Below are positions 48,220-56,021 of a stretch of DNA of 64,000 nucleotides, piece after piece. This DNA is from Sulfurimicrobium lacus. GTDB taxonomy: Bacteria > Pseudomonadota > Gammaproteobacteria > Burkholderiales > Sulfuricellaceae. The translations under genes were made by a program, and so were the position numbers. The notes beneath the pieces are model-generated. The model was not told the DNA's origin and did no database searches. It saw only the letters and a program-made list of their open reading frames with translations. The stretch spans positions 789,501 through 853,500 of the forward strand of contig NZ_AP022853.1 in the NCBI RefSeq assembly GCF_011764585.1. Direction: 5' to 3'. Each line of letters begins with the position of its first letter. The first letter of the stretch is position 1.

Positions 48220-48369
48220 CCCTCTCCCCCAGCCCCTCTCCCGCTTGCGGGCGAGGGGAGTAATGGCACGGCCCCGTGAGCGGGAGGGAGTACCTGCGCC
48301 GTTGGAACAACTCTCCGCGCGGTGGTAAAGCCCCTCCCCCGCAAGCGGGGGAGGGGTGGGGGAGAGGGA
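48220..48369. repeat. GC-rich inverted repeat (CCCTCTCCCCC family)
   Basis: Left arm 48220-48260 (CCCTCTCCCCCAGCCCCTCT...) and right arm 48331-48369 (...GGGGTGGGGGAGAGGG) are inverted, and each arm itself holds a hairpin (CCGCTTGCGG; CCCGCAAGCGGG). A 70-nt centre separates them. The element fills the gap between the VIT-VWA gene and the exosortase gene, where it could attenuate or terminate transcription. Confidence 0.75.
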
Positions 48370-48375
48370 AAAACT

Positions 48376-50385
48376 TCAGGATTTCTTTTCCCGCCCCTGC
48401 TTCCTGCGCCGCAACCACGCTCCTATGCCGCCCGCCATGGCGATCAGCGCGTAGAACTCCGGCTCGGGCGTGCTCGGCACCTCGCTCCCCAGCGCCAGGT
48501 CGCTCACGCCTTCAGGCATGGGCAGGGGCTGGTCCACGGTGTCGCTGCCTTCGGTGTTGCGGATCACCTTATCCACCGCGATGAAGGAGGTGTAGTCGGT
48601 CAGCAGGTTATATTTCAGGCCTAGTTCGGTCACCGTGCGCACCGTCTCCTCGCTGGCGCTGCCGTCCAGCAGTGTCGTGTCGGCCAGGTCGGCGATGCGG
48701 CTGCGCGCCCACAGGTAGCGCAGGGCGCTGCTGTCGGGCGATACCCGGCTGGCGTCGATGGTCACGCTGCGGCTGGCCGGGCCGTTGCCGGCGTGACCTG
48801 CGATGGTGATGCTGCCCTTGGGCTCGCCGCGCCATTTGCCCATCAGCACCACCGGGCGCGAGGCGAACAGGTCGGGCACGCTGGCGGGCTGGATGTCGTA
48901 GGCGTCGAGGCCGTCGATTTTGAGCTTGAGATGCGTCCACACCGGGCTTTCGACGTAGCGGCGGAATTTTTCCGCTACCGCCTCGGCCTGGGTGGAATCG
49001 GTGGCGATGAACGCCTCGCCCTGACCGGCGTGGGCCAGGCCTTCCATCAGGTGGCGGTTGACCGAGGAGCCGATGCCGAAGGAAAACACGTTGGCGTTGT
49101 TCAGGTTGTTGCGCACCAGTTCGAAGGCTTGCTTCTCCACCGTGATGTAGCCGTCGGTGATCACCACGAAGCTGCGGGCGCGGCTGTCGTCGCGCGGCAG
49201 CGCCAGGGCGCGGCGCATGGCCGGCAGCAGTTCGGTTCCGCCGCCGCCCTGCTGGCGGTTGATGACGGAAATGGCCTTGTCGATGTTCTCGTTGGTGGCG
49301 GGCAGGGAGGTCGGCGCCAGGATGGAGTTGTCGCCGGCGAACAGCATCACGTTGAAGCTGTCGCTCGGTTTGAGTCCTCCGACCAGCTTGCGCAGCAGGG
49401 TCTTGGCGGTTTCCAGCGGGTAGCCGTGCATCGAGCCGGAAATGTCGAGGATGAAGATGTACTCGCGCGGCACGATCTCGTTGCCGGTCACGCGCTTGGG
49501 CGGCTCGATCAGGGCGAGGAAGAAGTTTTCGTCCTTGCCCTGGTACAGCATCACGCCGGACTCGATTTCCTTGCCGGCGAGGCTGTAGTCGAGGATGAAG
49601 TCGCGGTTGCCGTTGTTGTTGGCGGCGTCGAGATTTACTTCCACGCGGCGACTGTCCTTGCCAGCGACGCGGATCGTGTGCGAAGACGAGGACACCTCCT
49701 TGACCGGGATCGGCGAATCGATCACCAGCTTCATGCCGAAGGCGGATTTCGGTGCTTCGCCGGCATGCTGCGTGGGCTGCGCCACCCATTGCTCCTTCAC
49801 GCCGCTGCCGCTCGCCGTGCTGCCGTTGTAGCGCGGCCCGACCACGGTGGGGAAGACGAACTGGTACTTGCCCTCGGTGGGCACCAGGGTCTCGGTGTAG
49901 TTCAGCTCCACCGCGATGTCGTCGCCCGGCATGATGTTGGCCACGTTCATCTGGAACACGTTGGGGCGCTGCTGCTCCAGCAGCGAGGCGCTCTTGCCTT
50001 CCTTCTTCGCGGTCTCGTACTCGGCGCGCGCCTGCTGCTTCTCGCGGATCTGCGCTTCCACCAGGCGCTTGCCGACACGCATGCGCATGCCGTAAACGGC
50101 GGCCCGGGTCGAGGCCGGGAACACGTAGCGTGCTTCGATCGGCCGCGTGCCCTCGTTCTTGTAGTGCTGGGTCACCTTCACGTCTGCGATGACGCCGGCG
50201 ATCTTCACTTCCACGTCGGTCGATTTGAGGGGCAGGCGGTCCACGGACGGGTCGGAGCTGTCGATGAAGAAATACGGTGCGAGGGTCTTGCTGTCCGGGG
50301 GCGATTCCTCTGCCCATGCTCCAGGCGGCGCGCCCAGGGATGCCGCAGCGGCGAGCACTGCGGCGAGTTTGCGAAACCAGTTCAT
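48376..50385 (-). CDS. VIT-VWA surface protein with PEP-CTERM sorting tail
   Basis: 669 aa; ATG 50385 with AAAGGAG upstream. Signal peptide about 1-25. VIT domain about 35-170 (LPLKSTDVEVKIAGVIADVK; RPIEARYVFPASTRAAVYGM). VWA about 300-480 with MIDAS FILDISGSMHGYP. C-terminal sorting tail: STPEPEFYALIAMAGGIGAW then LRRRK, i.e. PEP motif, helix, basic end. VIT-VWA proteins resemble inter-alpha-trypsin-inhibitor heavy chains and bind matrix partners. The adjacent exosortase is its likely processing enzyme. Similar VIT-VWA proteins in other proteobacteria use a sortase-type (LPxTG-like) tail; this one uses an exosortase tail. Confidence 0.88.
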   Translation of the reverse strand: MNWFRKLAAVLAAAASLGAPPGAWAEESPPDSKTLAPYFFIDSSDPSVDRLPLKSTDVEVKIAGVIADVKVTQHYKNEGTRPIEARYVFPASTRAAVYGMRMRVGKRLVEAQIREKQQARAEYETAKKEGKSASLLEQQRPNVFQMNVANIMPGDDIAVELNYTETLVPTEGKYQFVFPTVVGPRYNGSTASGSGVKEQWVAQPTQHAGEAPKSAFGMKLVIDSPIPVKEVSSSSHTIRVAGKDSRRVEVNLDAANNNGNRDFILDYSLAGKEIESGVMLYQGKDENFFLALIEPPKRVTGNEIVPREYIFILDISGSMHGYPLETAKTLLRKLVGGLKPSDSFNVMLFAGDNSILAPTSLPATNENIDKAISVINRQQGGGGTELLPAMRRALALPRDDSRARSFVVITDGYITVEKQAFELVRNNLNNANVFSFGIGSSVNRHLMEGLAHAGQGEAFIATDSTQAEAVAEKFRRYVESPVWTHLKLKIDGLDAYDIQPASVPDLFASRPVVLMGKWRGEPKGSITIAGHAGNGPASRSVTIDASRVSPDSSALRYLWARSRIADLADTTLLDGSASEETVRTVTELGLKYNLLTDYTSFIAVDKVIRNTEGSDTVDQPLPMPEGVSDLALGSEVPSTPEPEFYALIAMAGGIGAWLRRRKQGREKKS

Positions 50386-50418
50386 GTCGATCTCCTTTGT
50401 TTGATTTGTTCGGGCGCG

Positions 50419-50994
50419 TTATGGAACGCGTCGGGAGAAAGCTTGGCGGATTTGCCTGAAAGGATTGGGAAGGGGAGGGGAAATCGGGGTGAAATTTGCG
50501 TGAAATGGCTGGCGTAGATGGAGGGAAGCAGCCAGCACGATTCCCGCCTCAACCGCCATCGACCAGTGCAACACGAAGTTTAGCCACCACGGGGAGTAGA
50601 GGGCGGGCACGGTGGATAAGGCGAATGGCTGATCGACCAAAGGATAGAGCCACCAGATATCGCCCACCAAGGTGTCCAGCATGAGATGAAGGAATATGTT
50701 GGCGCCGAATACCAGCGTGCAGGCAAGGGCGGCGGTGTTCTTACGCGCGGCAAAAAACAGCAGCGCGATTGCCGACATGGTGATCCAGAAAAGTGGCAGA
50801 TGCGTCCAGTAGGTGTGGTGGTGATGCTGGCGCTGGTCGATGAGGAAAAAATACAGCAGGTCGATGTCGGGAAAGATGCTGCCCGCCAGCCCGGCGGCCA
50901 TGAAAACGCGCAGAGAGATGCCGCGGCGGACGCGCCGCGATCGGCTCAGGGCTGAGGTGAACAGGTAGCCTGCGGGGAGGTGGGCGAAGAACAT
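50419..50994 (-). CDS. YdjM-like membrane-bound metal-dependent hydrolase
   Basis: 191 aa from ATG 50994 (AAGGA upstream). DUF457/YdjM pattern: FFAHLPAGYLFTSAL, AGSIFPDIDLLYFFLID, QHHHHTYWTHLPLFW with the His cluster, and LHLMLDTLVGDIWWLYPL. About five membrane helices. Role unknown; some relatives are linked to phospholipid or LPS change. Its last 29 codons read through a 26-bp sequence (50480-50505) that recurs upstream of the gene at 51071-51096, so the C-terminus appears to be repeat-derived. Confidence 0.8.
   Translation of the reverse strand: MFFAHLPAGYLFTSALSRSRRVRRGISLRVFMAAGLAGSIFPDIDLLYFFLIDQRQHHHHTYWTHLPLFWITMSAIALLFFAARKNTAALACTLVFGANIFLHLMLDTLVGDIWWLYPLVDQPFALSTVPALYSPWWLNFVLHWSMAVEAGIVLAASLHLRQPFHANFTPISPPLPNPFRQIRQAFSRRVP
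50480..50505. repeat. 26-bp direct repeat, copy A (inside the YdjM-like gene)
   Basis: A 26-bp sequence starting GAAATCGGGGTGAAATTTGC is identical to 51071-51096, 591 bp away in the same orientation. Here it encodes, in reverse, FHANFTPIS near the hydrolase C-terminus. Confidence 0.85.
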
Positions 50995-51070
50995 GGCGGT
51001 ATCCTTGGGCAATATGAAGAGAGTGCACCAAGGTTCGCAGCAGAGATGGAACAGGGTGTGGAGAGGGAAC

Positions 51071-51096
51071 GAAATCGGGGTGAAATTTGCGTGAAA
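51071..51096. repeat. 26-bp direct repeat, copy B
   Basis: Exact copy of 50480-50505, lying upstream of the YdjM-like gene. The two copies bracket the gene, which may reflect duplication or gene movement by recombination. Confidence 0.85.
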
Positions 51097-51165
51097 CGGA
51101 AGACTAAAAACCGGGGACAGGCACACATTTCCCGCCAAGCGGCGGTTCTGACAGTCTCTATATCG

Positions 51166-51579
51166 TCATTCCGCCCAAGGATTGATCAACTGAACCGGAA
51201 GATCGCTGAAATCTCGGCTATTTCGCGTTACCAGAACCAGATCGTGCACTAGCGCGGTCGCCGCCAGCAGACTGTCAATCGCGGGCAAGGGGCGCCCGGC
51301 CGCTGCTACCAGCCGTCCCCAGCGGTCCGCGACGGGGGCGTCAACGGGGAGGATTCTTCCGGTAAAGAAGGCGGGCAGGTCTGTTTCCAGCCAGTCCAGC
51401 AAAGCCATGCGCCGCTTTTCGTCGCCCAGACCTTCGATGCCTTTGCGTATCTCACCCAGCGTGAGGACGCTCAGGTACAAGGTGGTGGCGGGGCGTTGCG
51501 TGAACCAGGTTACGACGCCGGGGTTTGGGTTCTTGCGCCGCAATTCCGATAGCACGTTGGTATCGACGAGGTAGCTCAA
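51166..51579 (-). CDS. vapC: VapC-type PIN-domain toxin
   Basis: 137 aa. PIN ribonuclease: MSYLVDTNVLSELRR (first catalytic Asp), LGEIRKGIEGL (Glu), PAIDSLLAATALVHDLVLVT (Asp), NSRDF (late Asp). The pattern matches FitB/VapC-like toxins that cleave tRNA or other RNA. Its ATG overlaps the antitoxin stop by 4 nt (ATGA). Confidence 0.9.
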   Translation of the reverse strand: MSYLVDTNVLSELRRKNPNPGVVTWFTQRPATTLYLSVLTLGEIRKGIEGLGDEKRRMALLDWLETDLPAFFTGRILPVDAPVADRWGRLVAAAGRPLPAIDSLLAATALVHDLVLVTRNSRDFSDLPVQLINPWAE

Positions 51580-51827
51580 AGCTCAACCTCGCGGGTGAGG
51601 CTCTGGTCGCGCACGAATTCGATTTCTTCAAGTCCGTACAAGGGCGAGCGGTGCATGAATTCGAGCAGGGAATCGCTCCTGTGGGCTAGCCGGTCATAGG
51701 TCTCACAGGAGACCAGGACCGCGACGGGCTTGCCGTGCAGCGTAATTTCCTGCGGCCCCTGATTCTGTGCGCATTTGACGACTTCCGAGATGCGCGCCTT
51801 CGCTTCCTGTATTTGCCATGAGTGCAT
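51576..51827 (-). CDS. Phd/YefM-type antitoxin
   Basis: 83 aa. N-terminal MHSWQIQEAKARISEVVKCA is the Phd/YefM DNA-binding fold, with GPQEITLHGKPVAVLVSCET. The C-terminal half (EEIEFVRDQSLTREVEL) would wrap the PIN toxin. It is first in the pair and probably autoregulates from the palindrome at 51850-51866. Confidence 0.88.
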   Translation of the reverse strand: MHSWQIQEAKARISEVVKCAQNQGPQEITLHGKPVAVLVSCETYDRLAHRSDSLLEFMHRSPLYGLEEIEFVRDQSLTREVEL

Positions 51828-51849
51828 GATGGTGTCCGCCTGTTCAATT

Positions 51850-51866
51850 CTGACTATACAGGTCAG
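51850..51866 (-). promoter_or_regulatory. Palindromic operator upstream of the toxin-antitoxin pair
   Basis: CTGACTATACAGGTCAG: 5-bp perfect arms around a 7-nt centre, with TATAGT on the reverse strand acting as a possible -10 box, 22 nt before the antitoxin start. Antitoxins of this class bind such palindromes. Confidence 0.5.
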
Positions 51867-51916
51867 ATGTTAGCGCGCATCGCTTGTTTTGCCAACGAAT
51901 TTCCAGACGGTGCGAA

Positions 51917-52411
51917 TCACCGATCGCTCTTCGGGACGGCGACCTCCATGCCGCCGCCGAGCTTCTTGCGCAATTCCAGCGGCCTGGCGATGCCGCGCAA
52001 CGGCTCAAGAGAAGCACCCGTGCCGACGACAGTGACGTCGCCATAGTTAAGAATGCGGCCCATCAGCCCCTGGTTAACGTGCAGGCTCTCCACCTTGTTA
52101 AGGTTTATCTCGACCGTATCGCGCGATACGAGTCCGCGCTTGGTGATAATGCGCCTGTCGGTCAGGACCAGTTCGGTGGTTTGTCGCCGGACGACCGCAG
52201 ACAAGATCAGGGCGAGGCCGGCCGCCAGCAGTAGCGCAATCATGGCAAGTGCCGCACCGGCGGTGTTTTCGGTGGCGATGTAGGCGCCCAGCGCAGACAA
52301 CACGAAGAGACTGCCGACAAGGTAGGAAAGGAAATACTTCCAATGGGAGATGGAGGCGCGATAGACGATTCGTTCGCCTTCGGCCAAGACGGCATCAACG
52401 TAGGAACTCAT
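51917..52411 (-). CDS. Membrane protein with bacterial PH domain (YdbS-like)
   Basis: 164 aa from ATG 52411 (AAAGGGGAAGG upstream). Two membrane helices (about 26-44 and 48-70), then a bPH2 domain: TTELVLTDRRIITKRGLVSR, DTVEINLNKVESLHVNQGLM, RILNYGDVTVVGTGASLEPL. YdbS/YdbT-type proteins are often near membrane-stress genes; function unknown. No coupling to neighbours, with a 143-nt gap before dsrE2 on the same strand. Confidence 0.83.
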   Translation of the reverse strand: MSSYVDAVLAEGERIVYRASISHWKYFLSYLVGSLFVLSALGAYIATENTAGAALAMIALLLAAGLALILSAVVRRQTTELVLTDRRIITKRGLVSRDTVEINLNKVESLHVNQGLMGRILNYGDVTVVGTGASLEPLRGIARPLELRKKLGGGMEVAVPKSDR

Positions 52412-52555
52412 GGCCTTCCCCTTTGGTTTTGAGGCGCTTATGCGCATCCATGCTCGGAGTTTATGCTTATTTCTCGCTGGATCAAGCGCGCCAAGGGCCG
52501 TTTGCTGGGGAGGGACGAATGCGCGCCCCTCCCCGAGCTAATGGATTACCCAGCC

Positions 52556-53185
52556 TCAAACGAACAAACACACATCGGCGTTCTTCGCATCCACCAGATA
52601 GCTGGTCGCGCCGATCCAGTCCGCGATTTCCGGGATGAACTCGTCCTTGCTGTAGTTGAACAGATCGACGGTCATCTGGCAGGCGACCAGCTTGACGCCG
52701 GATTCGATGCTGATGTCGCGCAGTTCCTTGATGCTGGGCACGCCCTTGGCCTTGACGGTCTGTTCCATCATGCTGGTGGCGAAGTTTTCGAAGCCGGGCA
52801 GGTTGCCGGCGACGAGGTTGGGGATGGGCATATTGATGTGTTGCAGCCATTCCGGGCCGAACGGCATCTTCATCGGCATGGCGGGGTTGCCCAGCGGCGA
52901 GACCTTGAGGTGCAGGTCCTTCTTCAGCAGTTCCAGTCCGTAGAAAGTGAAGAAGATCGAGGCGTCCCAGCCCAGGGCAGCGGCGGTGGTGGCGAGGATG
53001 AAGGGCGGGTAGGCCATGTCCATGGTGCCCTTGGTGGCGATGATGGCGAGCGAGGGGGTTTTCGCCGCCTCGCGTTCGGCCAGTTTCTCGTCCAGCCGCT
53101 GGTCGAACCATGTCTCCAGGCTGGCCAGGTCGCTCGGCATGGCCCCGGTGTGGCTGTCCACGGGTTGCAGTTTGGCGATGCTCAT
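52556..53185 (-). CDS. dsrE2: DsrE2-type sulfur-trafficking protein
   Basis: 209 aa; GAGGAG precedes ATG 53185. DsrE/DsrF/DrsH-like fold: LAIIATKGTMDMAYPPFILA, ASIFFTFYGLELLKKD, and Cys in VKLVACQMTVDLFNYSKDEF as the likely persulfide carrier. Residues 1-35 are an extra N-terminal region with acidic helix. DsrE2 usually works with TusA and rhodanese, moving sulfane sulfur toward sulfur-oxidation enzymes in the cytoplasm. It is 10 nt after tusA. Confidence 0.88.
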   Translation of the reverse strand: MSIAKLQPVDSHTGAMPSDLASLETWFDQRLDEKLAEREAAKTPSLAIIATKGTMDMAYPPFILATTAAALGWDASIFFTFYGLELLKKDLHLKVSPLGNPAMPMKMPFGPEWLQHINMPIPNLVAGNLPGFENFATSMMEQTVKAKGVPSIKELRDISIESGVKLVACQMTVDLFNYSKDEFIPEIADWIGATSYLVDAKNADVCLFV

Positions 53186-53195
53186 GGTGGTCTCC

Positions 53196-53423
53196 TCAGG
53201 CTTTGCGGATGAAGAATTCGAAATCGCCGCCCGTCTGTTGCGATGAGAGCAGCGCGTTGCCGGTCTGGGTGCAGAAGGAGACCATGTCCTTGAGCGAGCC
53301 GGGGTCGGTCGCCACCACCTTCAGGGTATCGCCGGATTGCATGGCGTTCAGGGACTTCTTGGTGCGCAGGATGGGCAGGGGGCAGTTGAGGCCGCGCGCG
53401 TCGAGGGTTTGAGTCGCTTCCAT
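53196..53423 (-). CDS. tusA: TusA sulfur-carrier protein
   Basis: 75 aa from ATG 53423 (AAAGGAG upstream). Family motif LDARGLNCPLPILRTKKSL with the persulfide Cys in NCPLP. Paired with dsrE2, a genomic arrangement typical of sulfur-oxidising bacteria, where it carries sulfane sulfur. A TetR operator-like sequence lies 43 nt upstream (53467-53483), so it is likely under control of the upstream regulator. Confidence 0.93.
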   Translation of the reverse strand: MEATQTLDARGLNCPLPILRTKKSLNAMQSGDTLKVVATDPGSLKDMVSFCTQTGNALLSSQQTGGDFEFFIRKA

Positions 53424-53466
53424 GGTGATTCTCCTTTCAGGTTGGTGCGGCATCGCCGCGTTAGAT

Positions 53467-53483
53467 GACCGGTCGGTCAAGTC
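53467..53483. promoter_or_regulatory. TetR operator-like site upstream of tusA
   Basis: GACCGGTCGGTCAAGTC, identical to 54146-54162. The core contains the palindrome GACCGGTC. It lies between tetR and tusA on the same strand as both. Confidence 0.65.
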
Positions 53484-53526
53484 TTGGTCCCAAAAAAAGC
53501 CCGTCAGGGCGGTTGGCAACACATGC

Positions 53527-54129
53527 TCAGTGGCTCAGTTCGATGCGCAATGTCTTGATGGCCGGACCCAGCACCAGGATCAGCTCGGGATCGTTGCGCG
53601 CCTTGGCGAGCAGGATGACGCCTTCGAGGTAGGCCAGCATGGCGGTGGCCGTGGCCTCCGTGTCCATCGCCGCCAGCGCGCCGGTGCGCACCGCCTCGTC
53701 GAGCGTTACGCGGAACTTGTCCATGGCCTTGTCGAACACGGCGTTCAGCCGGGAGCGCATGACGTCGTCGCGGGTGCTCATTTCCAGCGCCAGGTTGCCG
53801 AACAGGCAGCCGGGCATGCGCCCCTCCGGATCGGAAGACGCCTTCTGCCAGTAATAGGCGGCGTCGATCATGTAGTCCAGGCGCTCGACCGGCGGCAGGT
53901 CCTGGTCGAACGCCTCGGCCACGAAGCCGTGCGCCCACTCCTCGGCCACGTCGTCGATGACCGCCATGGCCAGATCGCGCTTGGAGGCGAAGAAGTGGTA
54001 GAAGCTGCCCTTCTGCACCTTGGCGCCCAGGCAGATTTCCTGAATGCCCACGTCCGCGTAGCTGCGGCCGTGGAACATTTCGCGGGCGGTGGCGAGGATG
54101 CGGGAGCGGGTGTCGGTATCTGGGTTCAT
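53527..54129 (-). CDS. TetR/AcrR-family regulator
   Basis: 200 aa from ATG 54129; an ATG at 54138 is an alternative. N-terminal HTH: RSRILATAREMFHGRSYADV, GIQEICLGAKVQKGSFYHFF, ASKRDLAMAVID. The C-terminal region has Cys in MPGCLFGNLALEMS, common in regulators sensing electrophiles or thiols. It precedes tusA-dsrE2 and is flanked by two identical operator-like sequences, one at its own promoter and one at tusA, so it probably controls both. Confidence 0.9.
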   Translation of the reverse strand: MNPDTDTRSRILATAREMFHGRSYADVGIQEICLGAKVQKGSFYHFFASKRDLAMAVIDDVAEEWAHGFVAEAFDQDLPPVERLDYMIDAAYYWQKASSDPEGRMPGCLFGNLALEMSTRDDVMRSRLNAVFDKAMDKFRVTLDEAVRTGALAAMDTEATATAMLAYLEGVILLAKARNDPELILVLGPAIKTLRIELSH

Positions 54130-54145
54130 GTTTCGCATGGTACTA

Positions 54146-54162
54146 GACCGGTCGGTCAAGTC
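54146..54162. promoter_or_regulatory. TetR operator-like site upstream of tetR
   Basis: GACCGGTCGGTCAAGTC, preceded by TA to give TAGACCGGTCGGTCAA, similar to the TAGACC..GGTC palindromes used by several TetR regulators. 17 nt before the tetR start. Confidence 0.65.
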
Positions 54163-54383
54163 AAGCCCATGTGGAAAATAAAAAATGTAGCGCATCGCGT
54201 TGCCTGCTCGAAATCTGCCGTCAATGGATGCGTCAGCGCGGATCGGGGAATGTGAACAAAAGATTACGGGGTAGAATCACAGTCAGGCACTCCCGACGGG
54301 ATTTTCTGAAGCGCTCATGGTGCAGCACCGATGAATCGCTTGTTCGAGAAGCAGCCTCTTTACGGAAAATCGGCACCTGAACG

Positions 54384-56012
54384 ATGAAACCTCAAATCAA
54401 TAACCCGCCGAAAAGGTTTGTAAAAGTCTTAATAGTCAGCTGTTTGGGTATAATTTCCGCGCTGCTGAGCCTGTTTCTTGCGGCCATCGCCTACGGCGGT
54501 GCCGACGGAAAAGACATACTGAGTTCCGCTGAGCGCGTCTGGCTCACCAACAATCAGTCGCGCCTGGTCCTCGCGGTCGAAACCGGCTACGCCCCATTCG
54601 TGTTCCTGGACGACAAAGGCCGTCCTACGGGACTTGCCCACGATTACCTGCTGCTGATCGAATCAAAACTCGGCGTTCATTTCAAGCAGAGACGATTTTC
54701 GTCACTGGATGAAATTTTCGACAAGGTGCGCAGCGGAGAGGTGCAGATCGTCAACGCCGTGACCAACACGCCGGCCCGCTCCAGGTTCCTCGCGATGACG
54801 GAACCTTTCATATCCGTACCGAACGTCATCATCGTGAGAAAAGACCAGTCGGGAGCAATGACCGAGCTCAAGCTTGCGGGATTGAAGGTTTCCCTGGTGA
54901 AGAGCTATGCCGTTACCGAACACATGACCAACCGTGGCCTGCAGTTCGTTCCCGACATCGTCCCCGATGATCTCACCGCGCTATTGAATGTCTCGTTCGG
55001 TCGCTCCGACGCGGCAATCGTCGATCTTGCGACCGCGTCTTATCTGATCTCGGTAAAAGGCATCACCAATTTGCGTGTGGCGGGAGAAGTGCCGTTCGAT
55101 ATCCGGCTGTCGATCGGCTCGCCAATCGGTGAGCCCGTGTTGCACAGCATTCTCCAGAAGGGACTGAATGCCGCTACGGATGCCGAGCGGGACGAGATAA
55201 AGAAGCGCTGGATCAATACCTCAAACCAGAGCATTTACAGTAATCGGCAGTTCTGGGTGGTCCTGGGAGGCGTGCTTGCGGGTGCGCTGGTCATATTTGC
55301 CGTGATTCTTGTCTGGAATCGTACGCTGCGGCAGCAAGTTGCCATCCGCACGGATGCGCTGGTCAGGGAAAAGGAAGCGCTAAGGGAAAGCGAGGCGCAG
55401 AATCTGGCGCTCGTAACGCAATACAACCGGGAACTGGAGCGGCAGATCGCCGAACGCACGGCCGAGCTCTCCGAGGTGAATCGCAAGCTGCAGCAACTGA
55501 GCGAAATCGACGGGCTTACCGGGATTGCCAACCGGCGCAAGTTCGATGCCGAACTGGACAGGGAGTGGCGGCGGGCCATTCGCGAGAAGCGCCCGCTGGC
55601 GCTGTTGATGGTCGACATCGATCACTTCAAGGAATACAACGACCGCTACGGACACCCGGAGGGAGACAGGTGTCTGCAGCTGGTCGCCGAGGTGCTGCAT
55701 TCCCTGATCCAGCGGACCGGCGAGCTGGTCGCTAGGTACGGCGGCGAGGAGTTTGTCGTCATCCTTCCCGGCCATTCGATTCAAACTGCGGGCGAAGTTG
55801 CCGAAAAAATTCGCTACACCATCGAGGCCAGGAAAATTCCCCATCTCGGAAATGTTTCATCGCAAGTTCTGACCATCAGCGTCGGCGTGGCCTCGATGGT
55901 CCCGGACCAGGCCGAGCGTCCTGACACCTTGCTGAATCAGGCCGACGCCTGCTTGTACGAGGCGAAGCGCGAGGGTCGCAACCGCGTCGTGACGGAATGC
56001 AGGATTCAGTGA
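54384..56012 (+). CDS. Periplasmic-sensor diguanylate cyclase (SBP_bac_3-GGDEF)
   Basis: 542 aa. Signal anchor about 13-37, then a family-3 solute-binding domain (about 55-275; RLVLAVETGYAPFVFLDDKG, GRPTGLAHDYLLLIE, GEVQIVNAVTNTPARSRFLA), a membrane helix (about 291-312, FWVVLGGVLAGALVIFAVIL), a coiled coil (about 320-375), and an intact GGDEF (ARYGGEEFVVILPG, LLMVDIDHFKEYNDRYGHPE). It should make c-di-GMP in response to a periplasmic ligand. The cyclase I-site RxxD is not clear (RTGE). It may oppose the EAL protein at 7695 but is not linked to it here. Confidence 0.92.
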   Translation: MKPQINNPPKRFVKVLIVSCLGIISALLSLFLAAIAYGGADGKDILSSAERVWLTNNQSRLVLAVETGYAPFVFLDDKGRPTGLAHDYLLLIESKLGVHFKQRRFSSLDEIFDKVRSGEVQIVNAVTNTPARSRFLAMTEPFISVPNVIIVRKDQSGAMTELKLAGLKVSLVKSYAVTEHMTNRGLQFVPDIVPDDLTALLNVSFGRSDAAIVDLATASYLISVKGITNLRVAGEVPFDIRLSIGSPIGEPVLHSILQKGLNAATDAERDEIKKRWINTSNQSIYSNRQFWVVLGGVLAGALVIFAVILVWNRTLRQQVAIRTDALVREKEALRESEAQNLALVTQYNRELERQIAERTAELSEVNRKLQQLSEIDGLTGIANRRKFDAELDREWRRAIREKRPLALLMVDIDHFKEYNDRYGHPEGDRCLQLVAEVLHSLIQRTGELVARYGGEEFVVILPGHSIQTAGEVAEKIRYTIEARKIPHLGNVSSQVLTISVGVASMVPDQAERPDTLLNQADACLYEAKREGRNRVVTECRIQ

Positions 56013-56021
56013 CACGGTAAG

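Noticed and set aside
48376-50385. Member of the proteobacterial dedicated sortase system
   Set aside because: The tail is PEP-CTERM-like, not LPxTG-like, and the adjacent enzyme is a multi-pass exosortase and not a sortase.
54171-54380. 69-codon plus-strand frame before the cyclase
   Set aside because: No start signal and no recognisable protein features; likely leader of the cyclase gene.
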